Shown here: one piece after another, positions 26,208 to 37,364 of the stretch
How positions within the stretch are numbered: position 1 is the stretch's first letter
How the letters are laid out: every line of letters starts with the position of its first letter
The notes under the pieces: model-generated
What the model saw: only the letters and a program-made list of their open reading frames with translations
What the model was told of the DNA's origin: nothing
Database searches by the model: none
DNA from: Xanthomonas nasturtii
Lineage (GTDB): Bacteria > Pseudomonadota > Gammaproteobacteria > Xanthomonadales > Xanthomonadaceae
Assembly (NCBI RefSeq): GCF_001660815.1
Contig: NZ_LYMI01000038.1
Location: forward strand, 1 to 37,720
DNA length: 37,720 nt
Direction of reading: 5' to 3'
Program-made: the position numbers and the translations under genes

Positions 26208-27671
26208 ATGATGACCACGCCAACGCTCGCGCCGTTGACCACCGCTGACTTGGCTCCGCTCGTACCGGAGCTGGTGCTGATCGGCGGCGCCTTCGCACTG
26301 CTGATGCTCGACCTGTTCGTGAGCCAGCGGAACAAGGTCTGGACCCACCTGTTCTCCGTTGCCGTCCTTGCCGTGGTGCTGGTGTTGCTGGCGACCGGCA
26401 CGGGCGGGCAGGGCGACATCTTCAACGGCATGTTCGTTCGCGACACTGCGGCCGATGTCATGAAGACCGTGATCGTGCTGGTCAGCGGGCTGAGCCTGGT
26501 CTATGGCTGGACTTACCTGCGCGAGCGCAATCTCTACCAGGGCGAAATTCCGGTGTTGGTGCTGTTCGCCACCGCCGGCATGATGCTGCTGGCGTCGGCC
26601 GGTAGCCTGCTGATGGTTTATCTGGGTCTTGAGCTGCTTGCGCTGTGCTCCTACGCGCTGGTCGCATCCAACCGCGACAATGGTCTGGCCACCGAAGCGG
26701 CAATGAAGTATTTCGTGCTCGGTTCGCTGGCATCGGGTCTGCTGTTGTACGGCATGTCGCTGGTTTACGGCGCTACCGGTACGCTCAGCCTGGCCGGCAT
26801 CCACGATGCGATCGAGGGCTCCAACGAGCGCACGCTGTTGCTGACCGGCACCATCTTCATGATCGCCGGCGTCGCCTTCAAGCTGGGCGCTGCGCCGTTC
26901 CATATGTGGCTGCCCGACGTGTACCAGGGCGCGCCTGCGCCGATCGCGCTGTTCATCAGTTCGGCGCCCAAGCTCGCGGCGTTCGGTATGGCGTATCGCC
27001 TGCTGGAAGTCGGCATGGGGCCGCTGTCGCCACAGTGGCATCTGCTGATCGGCGGTCTGTCGGCACTGTCGTTGGTGGTGGGCAACCTGATGGCCATTGC
27101 GCAGAGCAATCTAAAGCGCATGCTCGCGTACTCGACCGTTTCGCACATCGGCTTCCTGCTGATGGGCGTTGCCGGCGGTGGCGAAGAAGGCTATGCGGCG
27201 GCAATGTTCTACGCGGTCAGCTACACCATCATGTCCACCGCGTCGTTCGGCGCCATCATCGCGCTGTCGCGCAATGGGTTCGAGGCGGAGAACATCGACG
27301 ACTTCAAGGGACTCAATGCGCGTAACCCGTGGATGGCAGGGCTGGTGCTGTGCATCATGGCCTCGCTTGCAGGCATCCCGCCGTTCCTTGGCTTCTGGAC
27401 CAAGCTGGCAGTGCTGGGTGCGGCGGTGAAGGGCGACATGTTGTGGCTGGCGCTGGTCGGCGTGATTTGCGCTGTGATCGGTGCGTACTACTACCTGCGT
27501 GTCATCAAGGTCATGTACTTCGACGAGCCGGTGGGCGAGCCTTTGCCGGCCAACAACGACCGCGTGCTGGGCGCCGTGCTTGGCGTCAATGCGCTGGCCT
27601 TGCTGGCCCTTGGCCTGGCCTGGAGCCCGATCATGGTGTGGTGCCAGCGCGCATTCGCCGGCCTTGCTTAA
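26208..27671 (+). CDS. nuoN: NADH-quinone oxidoreductase subunit N
   Basis: NuoN is the third antiporter-like subunit and closes the nuo operon. The 487-residue protein has about 14 membrane segments, YLGLELLALCSYALVASNRD, the KLGAAPFHMWLPDVYQGAP motif with the pumping lysine, and KRMLAYSTVSHIGFLLMG. Three start codons are stacked: TTG 26205, ATG 26208 and ATG 26211. The AGGA at 26200-26203 favours the second or third. After the stop, a weak hairpin (27680-27698) without a T-run is the only terminator-like sign before the tRNA promoter. Confidence 0.95.
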   Translation: MMTTPTLAPLTTADLAPLVPELVLIGGAFALLMLDLFVSQRNKVWTHLFSVAVLAVVLVLLATGTGGQGDIFNGMFVRDTAADVMKTVIVLVSGLSLVYGWTYLRERNLYQGEIPVLVLFATAGMMLLASAGSLLMVYLGLELLALCSYALVASNRDNGLATEAAMKYFVLGSLASGLLLYGMSLVYGATGTLSLAGIHDAIEGSNERTLLLTGTIFMIAGVAFKLGAAPFHMWLPDVYQGAPAPIALFISSAPKLAAFGMAYRLLEVGMGPLSPQWHLLIGGLSALSLVVGNLMAIAQSNLKRMLAYSTVSHIGFLLMGVAGGGEEGYAAAMFYAVSYTIMSTASFGAIIALSRNGFEAENIDDFKGLNARNPWMAGLVLCIMASLAGIPPFLGFWTKLAVLGAAVKGDMLWLALVGVICAVIGAYYYLRVIKVMYFDEPVGEPLPANNDRVLGAVLGVNALALLALGLAWSPIMVWCQRAFAGLA

Positions 27672-27791
27672 GTGAAGGCAGACCGGTCCTAGGTCTGGCG
27701 GTGCTCCACGCCACGTGTGCGGCACTGGACTAAAATAAAGCTGCATTTACTATTTCGTTTTTGTTGCATTGCGGTTATCATTCGCCGCGAC

Positions 27792-27817
27792 GTTGAACAG
27801 CCGCCACGCTGTTCAAC
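27792..27817. promoter_or_regulatory. Inverted repeat upstream of the tRNA-fMet promoter
   Basis: GTTGAACAG (27792-27800) and CTGTTCAAC (27809-27817) form a perfect 9-base dyad around an 8-base spacer. It lies 17 bases upstream of the -35 element in the intergenic region between nuoN and tRNA-fMet (27672-27874). The arms are not G/C-rich and no T-run follows, so an operator or activator site fits better than a terminator. No known binding protein is recognised. Confidence 0.5.
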
Positions 27818-27834
27818 AGATGAAAAACTAGGGC

Positions 27835-27863
27835 TTGCAATTGCCGCTCAAGTTCTTCATAAT
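27835..27863 (+). promoter_or_regulatory. Sigma-70 promoter for tRNA-fMet and the rimP-nusA-infB operon
   Basis: TTGCAA (27835-27840), a 17-base spacer, then CATAAT (27858-27863). Both hexamers are close to consensus with ideal spacing. Transcription would begin about 27870, a few bases before the tRNA 5' end. This is the clearest housekeeping promoter in the window. Confidence 0.72.
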
Positions 27864-27874
27864 TCCGCTTCTGC

Positions 27875-27951
27875 TGCGGGGTGGAGCAGTCTGGCAGCTC
27901 GTCGGGCTCATAACCCGAAGGTCGCAGGTTCAAATCCTGCCCCCGCTACCA
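27875..27951 (+). tRNA. Initiator tRNA-fMet (anticodon CAT)
   Basis: A 77-base tRNA with encoded CCA. Initiator features are visible: three consecutive G-C pairs in the anticodon stem (TCGGG/CCCGA) around the loop CTCATAA, and an unpaired first acceptor position. The acceptor strands are TGCGGGG and CCCCGCT, giving a T1-T72 mismatch where Escherichia coli has C1-A72. Its place directly ahead of rimP-nusA-infB matches metY in Escherichia coli. Confidence 0.96.
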
Positions 27952-27995
27952 AGTTTCGAATTGTTGCTTTATCGCAGTAATTCAACTTCTTGGAT

Positions 27996-28023
27996 CGTAA
28001 AGACGCATGTTCCCGTCTTTACG
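27996..28023 (+). other. Perfect 10-bp stem-loop in the rimP leader
   Basis: CGTAAAGACG (27996-28005), an 8-base loop, CGTCTTTACG (28014-28023). It directly abuts the first terminator stem downstream. It has no T-run of its own. It may act in tRNA 3' processing, in RNase III cleavage, or as part of a regulated leader. Confidence 0.6.
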
Positions 28024-28049
28024 CCGACCCTGAGAGGTCGGGCTTTTTT
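28024..28049 (+). terminator. Rho-independent terminator 1 after tRNA-fMet
   Basis: Stem CCGACC (28024-28029) and GGTCGG (28036-28041) around a 6-base loop, followed after GC by six T residues (28044-28049). It should stop most transcripts after the tRNA and so limit transcription into rimP-nusA. Confidence 0.8.
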
Positions 28050-28054
28050 CACGC

Positions 28055-28082
28055 AAGGGGCCCATCGGGCCCCTTGTTTTTT
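28055..28082 (+). terminator. Rho-independent terminator 2 after tRNA-fMet
   Basis: A 9-bp stem AAGGGGCCC (28055-28063) and GGGCCCCTT (28067-28075) with a three-base loop, then G and six T residues (28077-28082). It lies five bases after terminator 1. Tandem terminators before a gene cluster that encodes NusA suggest autoregulation by termination control. Confidence 0.82.
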
Positions 28083-28148
28083 CCGGAACCGGAAAGTTTG
28101 CTGCCGGTTGCCGGGGTTCTACTGGCAATCATCTGATCAGGGCAGTCT

Positions 28149-28739
28149 GTGAGCGAAAAAGCGACCGAAATCGCGAATCTGCTGAGTCCAACGGTTGAGT
28201 CCCTGGGCTTGGAACTGCTGGGCGTGGAATATCTTCCTGCCCCAGGTGGCGCCACATTGCGCCTGTACATCGATGTGCCGCTGGCCGAGCAGCCCGAGCG
28301 TGTCATCAACGTCGACGACTGCGAGCGTGTGAGCCGTGAAGTGTCGGCCCAGCTCGATGTCGAAGACCCGATCAGCGGCAACTACACCCTGGAAGTCTCT
28401 TCGCCGGGTGTGGACCGTCCGCTGTTCACGCTGGAACAGTTCGCGCGCCATGCCGGCGAATCCGCAAAGATCGTATTGAAGCTGGCCCAGGACGGTCGGC
28501 GCCGCTTCCAGGGCCCGATCCTGCGCATCGATGCCGAGGCCGGCGCCGTAGTGTTTGCGGTCGATGGCAAGGACGTGCAGATCGCCTTCGACAATATCGA
28601 CAAGGCGCGCATTCTGCCCGACTGGGTCGCGTTGGGCCTGGCACCGCAGAAACCGAATAAGCCCGGCCCGAAAAAACCCGGGCACGAGAAGAAGAAACCA
28701 TCCAACGAGTCGGCGGCTGGCAAGCCGCGCGCGGAGTGA
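28149..28739 (+). CDS. rimP: Ribosome maturation factor RimP
   Basis: RimP helps assemble the 30S ribosomal subunit. The 196-residue protein has the two family domains. The N-terminal part runs [14 protein letters not shown] to [15 protein letters not shown] with [20 protein letters not shown], and an SH3-like C-terminal part follows with [17 protein letters not shown] sequence. It then continues into a Lys/Pro-rich tail ([18 protein letters not shown]) of about 30 residues, making it longer than the usual 150-160. It starts with GTG; AGGG about seven bases upstream supports this. It follows the two tandem terminators and is four bases ahead of nusA. Confidence 0.95.
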   Translation: MSEKATEIANLLSPTVESLGLELLGVEYLPAPGGATLRLYIDVPLAEQPERVINVDDCERVSREVSAQLDVEDPISGNYTLEVSSPGVDRPLFTLEQFARHAGESAKIVLKLAQDGRRRFQGPILRIDAEAGAVVFAVDGKDVQIAFDNIDKARILPDWVALGLAPQKPNKPGPKKPGHEKKKPSNESAAGKPRAE

Positions 28740-28743
28740 CGAA

Positions 28744-30255
28744 ATGAGCAAGGAACTTTTGCTGGTAGTGGATGCGGTCGCCAACGAGAAAGGCGTGCCG
28801 CGCGAAGTGATCTTCGATGCGATCGAGGCCGCGCTGGCTTCCGCAGCGAAGAAGCGCTATCCCGACCAGGACGTGCTGGCACGCGTCACCATCGATCACA
28901 AGGACGGTAACTACGAAACCTACCGTCGTTGGGAAGTGGTGGCCGACGATGTAGTGATGGAATCGCCGGACCGCCAGGTGCGTCTGATGGATGCCATCGA
29001 GGAAGCCGACGGCGTGGATGTGGGCGACTACATCGAAGAACAGATTGAAAACCCCGACTTCGGTCGTATCGCCGCGCAGGCCGCCAAGCAGGTGATCGTG
29101 CAGCGTGTGCGCGAGGCCGAGCGTCAGCAGGTGGTGGATGCGTGGAACGATCGCGTGGGCGAGCTGATCACCGGTGTGGTCAAGCGCGCAGAGCGCGGCA
29201 ACATCTTTGTGGACCTGGGCGGCAATGCCGAAGCCTTCATTCCGAAGGACAAGGGCATTCCGCGCGACGTGTTGCGCCCGGGCGACCGCGTGCGCGGTTA
29301 TCTGGCCGAAGTGCGTTCCGAGCCGCGTGGCCCGCAGCTGTTCATCAGCCGCGCCGCGCCGGAATTCATGATCGAACTGTTCAAGCTCGAAGTGCCGGAA
29401 GTGGGCCAGGGCCTGGTCGAGATCAAGGCCTGCGCACGCGATCCGGGCGACCGTGCCAAGATTGCGGTGATTGCACACGACACCCGCACCGATCCCATCG
29501 GCGCGTGCATCGGCATGCGCGGTTCACGCGTGCAGGCGGTGTCCAACGAGCTCAATGGCGAGCGCGTGGATATCGTGTTGTGGAACGAGAACCCGGCCAA
29601 TTTCGTGATCAATGCGATGGCGCCGGCCGAAGTGCAGTCGATCATCGTCGATGAAGACAAGCACTCGATGGATCTGGCCGTGGCAGAAGACCGCCTGGCC
29701 CAGGCGATCGGCAAGGGCGGCCAGAACGTGCGTCTGGCCAGCCGCCTGACCGGGTGGCAGCTCAACGTGATGACCGCCGACCAGGTGGCCGCCAAGTCCG
29801 AGGCCGAGCAGGCAGCAGCGCGCCAGCTGTTCATGGATCGCCTGGAAGTGGACGAAGAAATTTCCGCAATCCTGGTGTCCGAAGGCTTCAGCACGGTCGA
29901 AGAAATCGCCTACGTGCCGGTCGGCGAGTTGCTGGCGGTGGAAGGCTTCGACGAAGACATCGTCGAAGAACTGCGCGCCCGTGCCCGCGATGCGTTGCTC
30001 AACGCCGCGCTGGCCGAAGAGGAAGGCCTGGAAGGAACTCAGCCCACCGAGGACCTGCTGGCGCTGGAGGGGATGGACGAGGAGACGGCCTTTGCTCTGG
30101 CCGAGCACGGCGTGCGCACCAGCGAGGACTTGTCGGACCTGGCCGCGGACGAGATCGTCGACTTCGGCATCGAGGGTCTGACCCAGGAGCGCGCCGCCGC
30201 GCTGATCCTGGCAGCCCGCGCCGAGGAGATCGCCCGTTTGGAGCGCGGCGAATGA
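28744..30255 (+). CDS. nusA: Transcription termination/antitermination factor NusA
   Basis: NusA binds RNA polymerase during elongation and modulates pausing, termination and antitermination. The 503-residue protein has the polymerase-binding N-terminal domain, an S1 domain (from about residue 138, VVKRAERGNIFVDLGG), and two KH domains (DPIGACIGMRGSRVQ and AEDRLAQAIGKGGQNVRLAS). Two C-terminal acidic repeats follow (about 365-430 and 435-500), the second starting near LLALEGMDEETAFALAEHGV. The ATG at 28744 has GGAG upstream and lies four bases after rimP. Control of the terminators at 28024-28082 by NusA itself is plausible. Confidence 0.97.
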   Translation: MSKELLLVVDAVANEKGVPREVIFDAIEAALASAAKKRYPDQDVLARVTIDHKDGNYETYRRWEVVADDVVMESPDRQVRLMDAIEEADGVDVGDYIEEQIENPDFGRIAAQAAKQVIVQRVREAERQQVVDAWNDRVGELITGVVKRAERGNIFVDLGGNAEAFIPKDKGIPRDVLRPGDRVRGYLAEVRSEPRGPQLFISRAAPEFMIELFKLEVPEVGQGLVEIKACARDPGDRAKIAVIAHDTRTDPIGACIGMRGSRVQAVSNELNGERVDIVLWNENPANFVINAMAPAEVQSIIVDEDKHSMDLAVAEDRLAQAIGKGGQNVRLASRLTGWQLNVMTADQVAAKSEAEQAAARQLFMDRLEVDEEISAILVSEGFSTVEEIAYVPVGELLAVEGFDEDIVEELRARARDALLNAALAEEEGLEGTQPTEDLLALEGMDEETAFALAEHGVRTSEDLSDLAADEIVDFGIEGLTQERAAALILAARAEEIARLERGE

Positions 30256-30271
30256 GCCGGCAATGAACCGC

Positions 30272-30290
30272 GCCCTGACCCCATCAGGGC
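30272..30290 (+). other. Stem-loop between nusA and infB
   Basis: GCCCTGA (30272-30278), loop CCCCA, TCAGGGC (30284-30290), then TT only. It is too poor in T residues for an efficient intrinsic terminator and may serve as a processing or stability element in the nusA-infB message. Confidence 0.5.
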
Positions 30291-30350
30291 TTAGAATCAG
30301 CGCTTCCCTTGCTCTGGGCGAGGGGGCGCCAACCAGATCATAGGATCCGA

Positions 30351-33062
<2,712 letters not shown>

Positions 33063-33070
33063 CGAAGACG

Positions 33071-33157
33071 GGACCCGGGACCGGGGACCGGGAACCCGGG
33101 AGAAGCGAAAGCGAAGGCGCTTGCTCTTCCGGGTTCCCGGTCTCCGGTTCCGGGTCC
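33071..33157. repeat. Long near-perfect inverted repeat between infB and rbfA
   Basis: Arms at 33071-33102 and 33126-33157 pair over 32 positions, 29 as Watson-Crick and three as G-T, around a 23-base loop that can itself pair partly (AAGCG with CGCTT). The unit composition (GGGACC, CCCGGG) matches the element before glmM at 1813-1913, so both belong to one family. It starts nine bases after the infB stop and ends 21 bases before the rbfA ATG. No T-run follows. Confidence 0.85.
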
Positions 33158-33178
33158 TGAACCAAAAGGTTCCAGGCC

Positions 33179-33571
33179 ATGCCAACCAAATCATTCCATC
33201 GCACCGACCGCGTCGCTGCGCAGGTGCGTCGCGACCTCGGCACGATTGTGCACGCGGCCGTGCGCGACCACGGCTTGCCGTCGGTCAGCGTTTCCGATGT
33301 CGAAATCACTCGGGACCTGGCGCATGCCAAGGTGTTCGTCACCGCGCTGCAACAGGAACGCTCGGTCGAAGCGGTCAAGGGGCTCAAGGAAATCGCCGGG
33401 CAGCTGCGCACGCAGTTGGCACGCGCGATGAAGCTGCGTCATGTGCCCGAGCTGCACTTCCATTACGACGATTCGGTCGATCGCGGCGAGCGCATCGACA
33501 ACCTGCTGCGTGACCTGGACGACATTGGCCCCGAGGCCGCATCCAGCGACGAAGATCCCGAACAGCGCTAA
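33179..33571 (+). CDS. rbfA: Ribosome-binding factor A
   Basis: RbfA binds the 30S subunit during 16S rRNA maturation and cold adaptation. The 130-residue protein has the small KH-like fold, with FHRTDRVAAQVRRDLGTIVH at the N-terminus, VSVSDVEITRDLAHAKVFVT, and the conserved RHVPELHFHYDDSVDRGERI near the C-terminus. The acidic tail (about 115-130) is unconserved. AAGG about 14 bases upstream is the only Shine-Dalgarno-like site, next to the end of the palindromic repeat. It is co-directional within the infB operon. Confidence 0.96.
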   Translation: MPTKSFHRTDRVAAQVRRDLGTIVHAAVRDHGLPSVSVSDVEITRDLAHAKVFVTALQQERSVEAVKGLKEIAGQLRTQLARAMKLRHVPELHFHYDDSVDRGERIDNLLRDLDDIGPEAASSDEDPEQR

Positions 33572-33615
33572 GCGCTGTGACGGCCTGCCGCCTCTGCTGC
33601 GGCCCTGATTCCCGC

Positions 33616-33632
33616 GGGCGCCCACGGCGCCC
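33616..33632 (+). other. G/C stem-loop in the rbfA-truB gap
   Basis: GGGCGCC (33616-33622), loop CAC, GGCGCCC (33626-33632), 18 bases before the truB TTG. There is no T-run, so it is not a classical terminator. It could affect truB translation, since no Shine-Dalgarno is visible there. Confidence 0.45.
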
Positions 33633-33650
33633 GATTCGAGCACCGATCTT

Positions 33651-34577
33651 TTGAAACCCCGCATCGTCTATCGCCCGTTGCACGGCATCCTGTTGCTGGA
33701 CAAGCCGGCCGGGCTCAGTTCCAACACTGCGTTGCAGGCCGCGCGCCGGTTATTGCGTGCGGAAAAGGGCGGCCACACCGGCAGCCTGGACCCGCTGGCC
33801 ACCGGCTTGCTGCCGTTGTGCCTGGGCGAGGCGACCAAGATTGCCGGCTTGCTGCTTGGTTCGGCCAAGGCGTACGACGCCGAGGTGGTACTGGGCGTCA
33901 CCACCGATACCGACGACGCCGATGGCGAGCCGCTGCGCGAGCGTGTGGTGCCTGCGCTGAGCGAAGACGCATTGCGCGCGGCCTTGGCTTCGTTTATCGG
34001 TCGCATTCAACAGCAGGCGCCGATCTATTCCGCGCTCAAGCAGGGCGGCGAGCCGCTGTATGCCAAGGCCCGGCGTGGCGAGGTGATCGAGGCGCCGGTG
34101 CGCGAGGTCGATGTGCAGGCGATCGAGGTGCTCGGTTACAACGCGCCGCGTCTGCAACTGCGGGTGACCTGCGGCTCGGGCACCTATATCCGTAGCCTGG
34201 CGCGCGATCTGGGCGAGGTGCTGGGTTGCGGCGCGCACATCGCATCGCTGCGCCGGCTGTGGGTGGAGCCGTTTCGCGCTCCGCAGATGATCACGCTGGA
34301 GGCACTGTCGGCAGCGCTGGACGCGGGCACCGAGCCGCGGGATCTATTGCTGCCGATCGAAGCCGGCCTGGTCGATTTTGCGCGGATTGTGCTCGATCAG
34401 ACCCATGCGGCCCGTTTCCGCATGGGGCAACGCTTGCGCGATGCTGCGTTTCCGGTGGGCCAGGTGGCCGTGTTCGGACCCGACGGAAGCCCTTCGGGCC
34501 TGGGCCTGGTGGATGCGGACGGGCGCCTGTCGCCGCAGCGCTTGTTCAATGGTCTGAACGAAAATTCGGGCTGTTAA
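33651..34577 (+). CDS. truB: tRNA pseudouridine-55 synthase
   Basis: TruB makes pseudouridine at position 55 in the T loop of most tRNAs. The 308-residue protein shows [15 protein letters not shown], the catalytic aspartate in [15 protein letters not shown] (about residue 47), and the RNA-contacting [25 protein letters not shown] region in the centre. A PUA-like C-terminal domain follows. It starts with TTG (TTG AAA CCC CGC), the only start codon that fits the family N-terminus, and has no obvious ribosome-binding site. The final residues overlap the promoter region for rpsO only at its edge. Confidence 0.95.
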   Translation: MKPRIVYRPLHGILLLDKPAGLSSNTALQAARRLLRAEKGGHTGSLDPLATGLLPLCLGEATKIAGLLLGSAKAYDAEVVLGVTTDTDDADGEPLRERVVPALSEDALRAALASFIGRIQQQAPIYSALKQGGEPLYAKARRGEVIEAPVREVDVQAIEVLGYNAPRLQLRVTCGSGTYIRSLARDLGEVLGCGAHIASLRRLWVEPFRAPQMITLEALSAALDAGTEPRDLLLPIEAGLVDFARIVLDQTHAARFRMGQRLRDAAFPVGQVAVFGPDGSPSGLGLVDADGRLSPQRLFNGLNENSGC

Positions 34578-34589
34578 GATTTTGTCAAC

Positions 34590-34618
34590 TTGTTCCCTGG
34601 GCCGCGCGACGGTACAAT
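34590..34618 (+). promoter_or_regulatory. Probable sigma-70 promoter for rpsO
   Basis: TTGTTC (34590-34595), a 17-base spacer, then TACAAT (34613-34618). The -10 is one base from consensus. Start would fall near 34625, giving a leader of about 109 bases before rpsO. The leader contains the dyad GCCCCGATCGGGGC (34625-34638), and CTCAG...CTGAG could pair around GCGC...GCGC. Such structure is expected where S15 represses its own messenger, but no specific S15 fold was confirmed. Confidence 0.6.
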
Positions 34619-34733
34619 TTCGCGGCCCCGATCGGGGCACCTCAGCGCCAAGCGCGCTCATCCTGAGCAAACGGCGAGTCCGGCGGTGCGTCATGCACGT
34701 TCCTGTCGACCACGCATCTATCGAGAAAACATC

Positions 34734-34994
34734 ATGTCTGTCGACACCCAGAAAGTTATTGAAGACAACAAGCGCAGCGCCCAGGACACCGGTTCGCCGG
34801 AAGTGCAGGTCGCTCTGCTGACCGCGCGCATCGAGCTGCTGACCGGTCACTTCAAGACCCACAAGAAGGATCACCACAGCCGTCGTGGCCTGCTGCAGAT
34901 GGTCAACCGTCGTCGCAGCCTGCTCGACTACCTGAAGAAGAAGGACAACGATCGTTACAAGTCCTTGATCGAGAAGCTCGGCCTGCGCCGCTAA
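34734..34994 (+). CDS. rpsO: 30S ribosomal protein S15
   Basis: S15 is a primary 16S rRNA-binding protein of the small-subunit platform. The 86-residue protein has the family sequence [21 protein letters not shown] and [19 protein letters not shown]. The start at 34734 ([15 protein letters not shown]) is standard; an in-frame extension to 34590 is rejected. It has its own promoter within the larger operon and is followed by a strong intrinsic terminator, as in the rpsO-pnp pair known in Escherichia coli. Confidence 0.98.
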   Translation: MSVDTQKVIEDNKRSAQDTGSPEVQVALLTARIELLTGHFKTHKKDHHSRRGLLQMVNRRRSLLDYLKKKDNDRYKSLIEKLGLRR

Positions 34995-35007
34995 TCGAGT
35001 CTTACCG

Positions 35008-35041
35008 CCGCGGCGCAGCGATGCGCCGCGGTTTTGTTTTT
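35008..35041 (+). terminator. Intrinsic terminator between rpsO and pnp
   Basis: A perfect 10-bp stem, CCGCGGCGCA (35008-35017) and TGCGCCGCGG (35022-35031), with a GCGA (GNRA) tetraloop, followed by TTTTGTTTTT. It should end most rpsO transcripts, so pnp relies on read-through or on a promoter I could not identify. Confidence 0.88.
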
Positions 35042-35079
35042 GGTCAATCGCACTACGTTACTGGCAACACGCATTCTTG

Positions 35080-35097
35080 GGCCGGAGCCTCCCGGCC
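35080..35097 (+). other. Stem-loop in the pnp leader
   Basis: GGCCGG (35080-35085), a 6-base loop, CCGGCC (35092-35097), about 66 bases ahead of the pnp GTG. In Escherichia coli, a pnp leader hairpin cut by RNase III is needed for autoregulation; this is the only comparable structure here and it is much shorter. Confidence 0.3.
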
Positions 35098-35163
35098 GCC
35101 CGTTCTCGGCATGGGTCGACGACGGTCCAACGCAGACAGCAACACCTAAGGGAAAAAACCTCC

Positions 35164-37278
35164 GTGGCAAAAATCACCAAAACCTTCCAGTACGGCAAGC
35201 ACACCGTCACTCTTGAGACGGGCGAAATCGCTCGCCAGGCAGGCGGCGCCGTCATCGTCAAGTTCGACGACACCGTACTGCTGGTCACCGCCGTCGCCGC
35301 CAAGAGCGCGCGCGAAGGGCAGGACTTCTTCCCCCTGACGGTCGATTATCAGGAGAAGTTCTACGCCGGCGGCCGCATCCCGGGCGGCTTCTTCAAGCGC
35401 GAAGGACGCGCGACCGAGAAGGAAACGTTGATCTCGCGCCTGATCGATCGCCCGATCCGTCCGCTGTTCCCGGAGGACTACAAGAACGAAGTGCAGATCA
35501 TCGCCACCGTGATGTCGATGAACCCGGACATCGACGGCGATATCGCCGCGCTGATCGGTGCATCGGCCGCGCTGTCGCTGGCCGGCACCCCGTTCAACGG
35601 CCCGATCGCTGCGGCGAAGGTCGGTTACAAGAATGGCGAATACATCCTCAACCCGACCGTGACCGAGCTGAAGGATTCGCAGCTGGAGCTGGTCGTGGCC
35701 GGTACCGCAAATGCGGTGCTGATGGTCGAGTCCGAAGCCGAGCTGCTGTCGGAAGAAGTGATGCTGGGCGCAGTGACGTTCGGCCATCGCGAGATGCAGA
35801 AGGTCATCAATATCATCAACGAGCTGACCGTCGAAGCCGGCACCAAGCCGTCCGATTGGGTGGCCCCGGCGAAGAACGAGGGCATGATCGCCGCGCTGAA
35901 GGAAGCGGTGGGCGAGCAGCTCGCGTCGGCTTTCCAGGTGCGTGACAAGCTGCAGCGCCGCGATGCGATTTCGGCCATCAAGAAGGACGTGCTGGGTTCG
36001 CTGGCGCCGCGTGCCACGATCGAAGGCTGGGCTTCCGGTGATCTGGCCAAGGAATTCGGCGAGCTGGAATACCAGACCATGCGTGGCTCGGTGCTGAGCA
36101 CCAAGGTGCGTATCGACGGCCGTGCACTGGATACCGTGCGCCCGATCAGCGCCAAGGCCGGCGTGTTGCCGCGTACCCACGGCTCGGCACTGTTCACCCG
36201 TGGCGAAACGCAGGCGATCGTGATCACCACGCTCGGCACCGCACGCGACGGTCAGGTCATCGACGCCGTCTCGGGCGAGTACAAAGAGAACTTCCTGTTC
36301 CACTACAACTTCCCTCCGTACTCGGTGGGCGAGTGTGGTCGTTTCGGTGCGCCGAAGCGCCGCGAAATCGGCCACGGCCGTCTGGCCAAGCGCGGCGTGC
36401 TCGCCGTGATGCCGAGTCTGGAAGAATTCCCGTACACCATCCGCGTGGTCTCGGAAATCACCGAATCGAACGGTTCCTCGTCGATGGCATCGGTCTGCGG
36501 CAGCTCGTTGGCGCTGATGGATGCCGGTGTGCCGATCAAGGCGCCGGTCGCAGGTATCGCGATGGGTCTGGTGAAGGAAGGCAACGACTTTGTCGTGCTC
36601 TCCGACATCCTGGGTGACGAAGATCACCTCGGCGACATGGACTTCAAGGTGGCCGGTACCGCCGAAGGCGTGTCCGCGCTGCAGATGGATATCAAGATCG
36701 AAGGCATCACCGAAGAGATCATGAAGCAGGCATTGCAGCAGGCCAAGGCCGGCCGTCTGCACATCCTGGGCGAGATGGCGCATGCCCTGACCACCCCGCG
36801 TCAGGAACTGAGCGACTACGCGCCGCGCCTGCTGACCATCAAGATCCACCCGGACAAGATCCGCGAAGTGATCGGCAAGGGTGGCTCGACCATCCAGGCG
36901 ATCACCAAGGAAACCGGTACGCAGATCGACATCCAGGACGACGGCACGATCATCATCGCCTCGGTCAACGCGATCGCCGCGCAAGCTGCCAAGTCGCGTA
37001 TCGAGCAGATCACCTCGGACGTGGAGCCGGGCCGCATCTACGAAGGCAAGGTCGCCAAGATCATGGACTTCGGCGCGTTCGTCACCATCCTGCCGGGCAA
37101 GGATGGCCTGGTGCACGTCTCGCAGATTTCCAGCGAGCGCGTGGAGAAGGTCGGCGACAAGCTGAAGGAAGGCGATCTGGTGCGCGTCAAGGTGCTGGAA
37201 GTGGACAAGCAGGGCCGTATCCGTCTGTCGATCAAGGCAGTGGAAGAAGGCGAGGGCGTGCCGGCTTCGGCCGAGTAA
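35164..37278 (+). CDS. pnp: Polyribonucleotide nucleotidyltransferase (PNPase)
   Basis: PNPase degrades RNA 3'-to-5' by phosphorolysis, forming a trimer that can join the RNA degradosome. The 704-residue protein has two RNase PH domains, the first opening [18 protein letters not shown]. The second contains [22 protein letters not shown] domain (about 565-610, [14 protein letters not shown]) and an S1 domain (about 622-690, [18 protein letters not shown]) follow. I start it at the GTG at 35164 ([11 protein letters not shown]), with AAGGGA upstream. A tail of about ten residues follows the S1 domain. It is the last gene of the operon and is followed by an intrinsic terminator. Confidence 0.97.
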   Translation: MAKITKTFQYGKHTVTLETGEIARQAGGAVIVKFDDTVLLVTAVAAKSAREGQDFFPLTVDYQEKFYAGGRIPGGFFKREGRATEKETLISRLIDRPIRPLFPEDYKNEVQIIATVMSMNPDIDGDIAALIGASAALSLAGTPFNGPIAAAKVGYKNGEYILNPTVTELKDSQLELVVAGTANAVLMVESEAELLSEEVMLGAVTFGHREMQKVINIINELTVEAGTKPSDWVAPAKNEGMIAALKEAVGEQLASAFQVRDKLQRRDAISAIKKDVLGSLAPRATIEGWASGDLAKEFGELEYQTMRGSVLSTKVRIDGRALDTVRPISAKAGVLPRTHGSALFTRGETQAIVITTLGTARDGQVIDAVSGEYKENFLFHYNFPPYSVGECGRFGAPKRREIGHGRLAKRGVLAVMPSLEEFPYTIRVVSEITESNGSSSMASVCGSSLALMDAGVPIKAPVAGIAMGLVKEGNDFVVLSDILGDEDHLGDMDFKVAGTAEGVSALQMDIKIEGITEEIMKQALQQAKAGRLHILGEMAHALTTPRQELSDYAPRLLTIKIHPDKIREVIGKGGSTIQAITKETGTQIDIQDDGTIIIASVNAIAAQAAKSRIEQITSDVEPGRIYEGKVAKIMDFGAFVTILPGKDGLVHVSQISSERVEKVGDKLKEGDLVRVKVLEVDKQGRIRLSIKAVEEGEGVPASAE

Positions 37279-37291
37279 TCGCTGTTGGCTG

Positions 37292-37318
37292 ATGCATCAC
37301 GCGTGACGCGTGATGCAT
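37292..37318 (+). other. Perfect 12-bp stem-loop after pnp
   Basis: ATGCATCACGCG (37292-37303), loop TGA, CGCGTGATGCAT (37307-37318). It directly precedes the terminator stem. There is no T-run after it. Stacked 3' structure could protect the message end. Confidence 0.65.
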
Positions 37319-37322
37319 GACG

Positions 37323-37349
37323 AAAGAGCGGGCTTCGGCCCGCTTTTTT
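37323..37349 (+). terminator. Intrinsic terminator of the rimP-pnp operon
   Basis: AGCGGGC (37327-37333), TTCG tetraloop, GCCCGCT (37338-37344), then a T-run to 37349. The A residues before the stem can extend pairing with the T residues. A strong, textbook terminator. Confidence 0.9.
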
Positions 37350-37364
37350 GTTGTGCGCTTGATT

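Noticed and set aside
24741..27041. 766-residue minus-strand frame opposite nuoM and nuoN
   Set aside because: Antisense to two certain genes; composition is that of a codon shadow.
27680..27698. Hairpin after nuoN as a terminator
   Set aside because: The stem is only six base pairs, with a loop of seven and no T-run.
30272..30290. nusA-infB stem-loop as an intrinsic terminator
   Set aside because: Only two T residues follow the stem, so efficient termination is unlikely.
34582..34587. TTGTCA as the -35 of the rpsO promoter
   Set aside because: It would be 25 bases from TACAAT; TTGTTC at 34590 has the proper 17-base spacing.
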